Both the position numbers and the translations under genes were made by a program. A stretch of DNA of 64,000 nt from Mycteria americana. Its lineage: Eukaryota; Chordata; Aves; Ciconiiformes; Ciconiidae. The notes below the pieces were generated by a model. It ran no database searches, was not told the origin of the DNA, and worked only from the letters and a program-made list of their open reading frames with translations. Below, one piece after another: positions 63,151 through 64,000 of the stretch. Numbering within the stretch: position 1 is the first letter of the stretch; each line of letters starts with the position of its first letter. Where the stretch lies: positions 92,995,756 to 93,059,755 of the forward strand of contig NC_134366.1 of the NCBI RefSeq assembly GCF_035582795.1, in the 5' to 3' direction.

Positions 63151-63651
63151 CTGGGCCCCTCACTACAAGAGGGACATTGAGGTGCTGGAGCGAGTCCAGA
63201 GAAGGGCAACGAAGCTGGTGAAGGGTCTGGAGCAGAAGCCTTATAAGGAGCGGCTGAGGGAGCTGGGGTTGTTTAGCCTGGAGAAAAAGAGGCTGAGGGG
63301 AGACCTTATCGCTCTCTACAGCTACCTGAAAGGAGGTTGTAGAGAGGTGGGGGTCGGTCTCTTCTCCCAGGTAACAAGTGATAGGACAAGAGGAAATGGC
63401 CTCAAGTTGTGCCAGGGGAGGTTTAGACTGGATATTAGGAAATTTTTCTTCACTGAAAGGGTTATCAAGCATTGGAACAGGCTGCCCAGGGAAGTGGTTG
63501 AGTCACCATCCCTGGAGGTACTTAAAAGATGTTTGGATGAGGTGCTTAGGGACATGGTATAGTGGTGGTCTTGGTAGTGTTAGGTTTATGGTTGGACTCG
63601 ATGATCTTAAAGGTCTTTTCCTACCTATACGATTCTGTGATTCTGTGAAAC
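63151..63651 (+). mobile_element. CR1 non-LTR retrotransposon 3' tail
   Basis: A 5'-truncated CR1 of about 500 bp starting GGGCCCCTCACTACAAGAGG and ending CGATTCTGTGATTCTGTG. An open frame (63182-63562) encodes the ORF2 C-terminus with [10 protein letters not shown] and [17 protein letters not shown]. By eye it differs at about 19 of 500 positions from the matching part of the CR1 at 3828-4927, so both belong to the same subfamily and the same orientation. Confidence 0.93.
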
Positions 63652-63827
63652 CAGGCTTCCTTTCTTTGTGCATATAAATAATCACCTATGTCTCTCTTCA
63701 CCACTGCTGTATTTCTACTTGCAGAGAAAGCAAAGGCAAGGCAAATATCATTTTATGCATGACATTAGTTTGCAACCCCTGAATTCAGAAAAAAAACCAC
63801 CACGAATTGTATGTGCAGTCAACATAC

Positions 63828-64000
63828 CTTGAAGAAATCTATACACTTTGTCAACGTACATCTTCTTGCAGTATTTGCAGCTTGCATGCACTTGACTGCA
63901 GCCGCCACCCTTTGTTACAGCACAACATTGTCCACGTGTGCCAATGTAATTTAGCAGTACAGACATTATATCCTTCATTTCCTCACATCTGATGATCCTT
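63828..64000 (-). CDS. Partial exon of an unidentified gene (runs off the window)
   Basis: An open reading segment reaching the right edge, ending on the minus strand in FLQ plus one base before a good donor GTATGT. It reads RIIRCEEMKDIMSVLLNYIG, then TRGQCCAVTKGGGCSQVHAS, then CKYCKKMYVDKVYRF. The Cys pattern (CC-x6-C-x6-C-x2-C) suggests a small zinc-binding or disulphide-rich fold. I do not recognise the protein. It does not look like the kinase end of TRIO, the neighbour expected by synteny. It may also be a domesticated or decayed transposase-like sequence. The upstream splice site lies outside the window or near 63990. Confidence 0.4.

Noticed and set aside
1..64000. CRISPR arrays, rRNA or tRNA genes, operons or prokaryotic promoters
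   Set aside because: None seen. The only regular tandem array (44736-45010) has no unique spacers, and the window is vertebrate nuclear DNA.

Overview
The window reads as genomic DNA from a bird. It carries CR1 non-LTR retrotransposon tails ending in the typical ATTCTATGATTCTGTG-like repeat, an avian solo LTR starting TGTCCTGGTTTCAGC, two CpG islands, small exons with GT-AG introns, and otherwise AT-rich unique sequence. The LTR family suggests a species other than chicken, but I cannot name it.

The main gene is OTULINL (FAM105A), on the minus strand. I could assemble eight coding exons from a CpG-island first exon (50714-51041) to the stop codon at 28135-28137. Every junction keeps frame, including a 32-nt microexon. 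The predicted product is an ER-membrane-anchored OTU-family protein: a disordered N-terminus, one hydrophobic anchor and a C-terminal OTU fold. The human protein is known as a pseudo-deubiquitinase. This copy still encodes Cys at the nucleophile position, but has Tyr where the catalytic His should be.

Downstream of OTULINL on the same strand, the first CpG island (about 1480-2560) drives a second minus-strand gene. I see its first exon (1611-1798) and one later exon (290-625) before the window ends. By synteny with the vertebrate order TRIO-OTULINL-OTULIN-ANKH this should be OTULIN, but the exons seen encode only a divergent, probably disordered N-terminus, so the name is an inference.

Region by region: 1-2560 is the 5' part of the OTULIN-like gene. 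2560-25500 is intergenic, with a CR1 copy holding a long open reverse-transcriptase tail (3830-4927), a second CR1 tail (22880-23239) and an LTR remnant (23430-23606). About 25500-28134 is the probable OTULINL 3' UTR and flank. 28135-51041 is OTULINL; its intron 2 is mostly a solo LTR and its intron 1 holds a 25-bp minisatellite. 51042-63150 is upstream intergenic sequence with a long near-perfect hairpin (55256-55365). 63151-63651 is a third CR1 tail, and 63828-64000 is part of an unidentified minus-strand exon.

No rRNA, tRNA, CRISPR array or bacterial-type gene was seen. Most long open frames in the two CpG islands and the minisatellite are composition effects.
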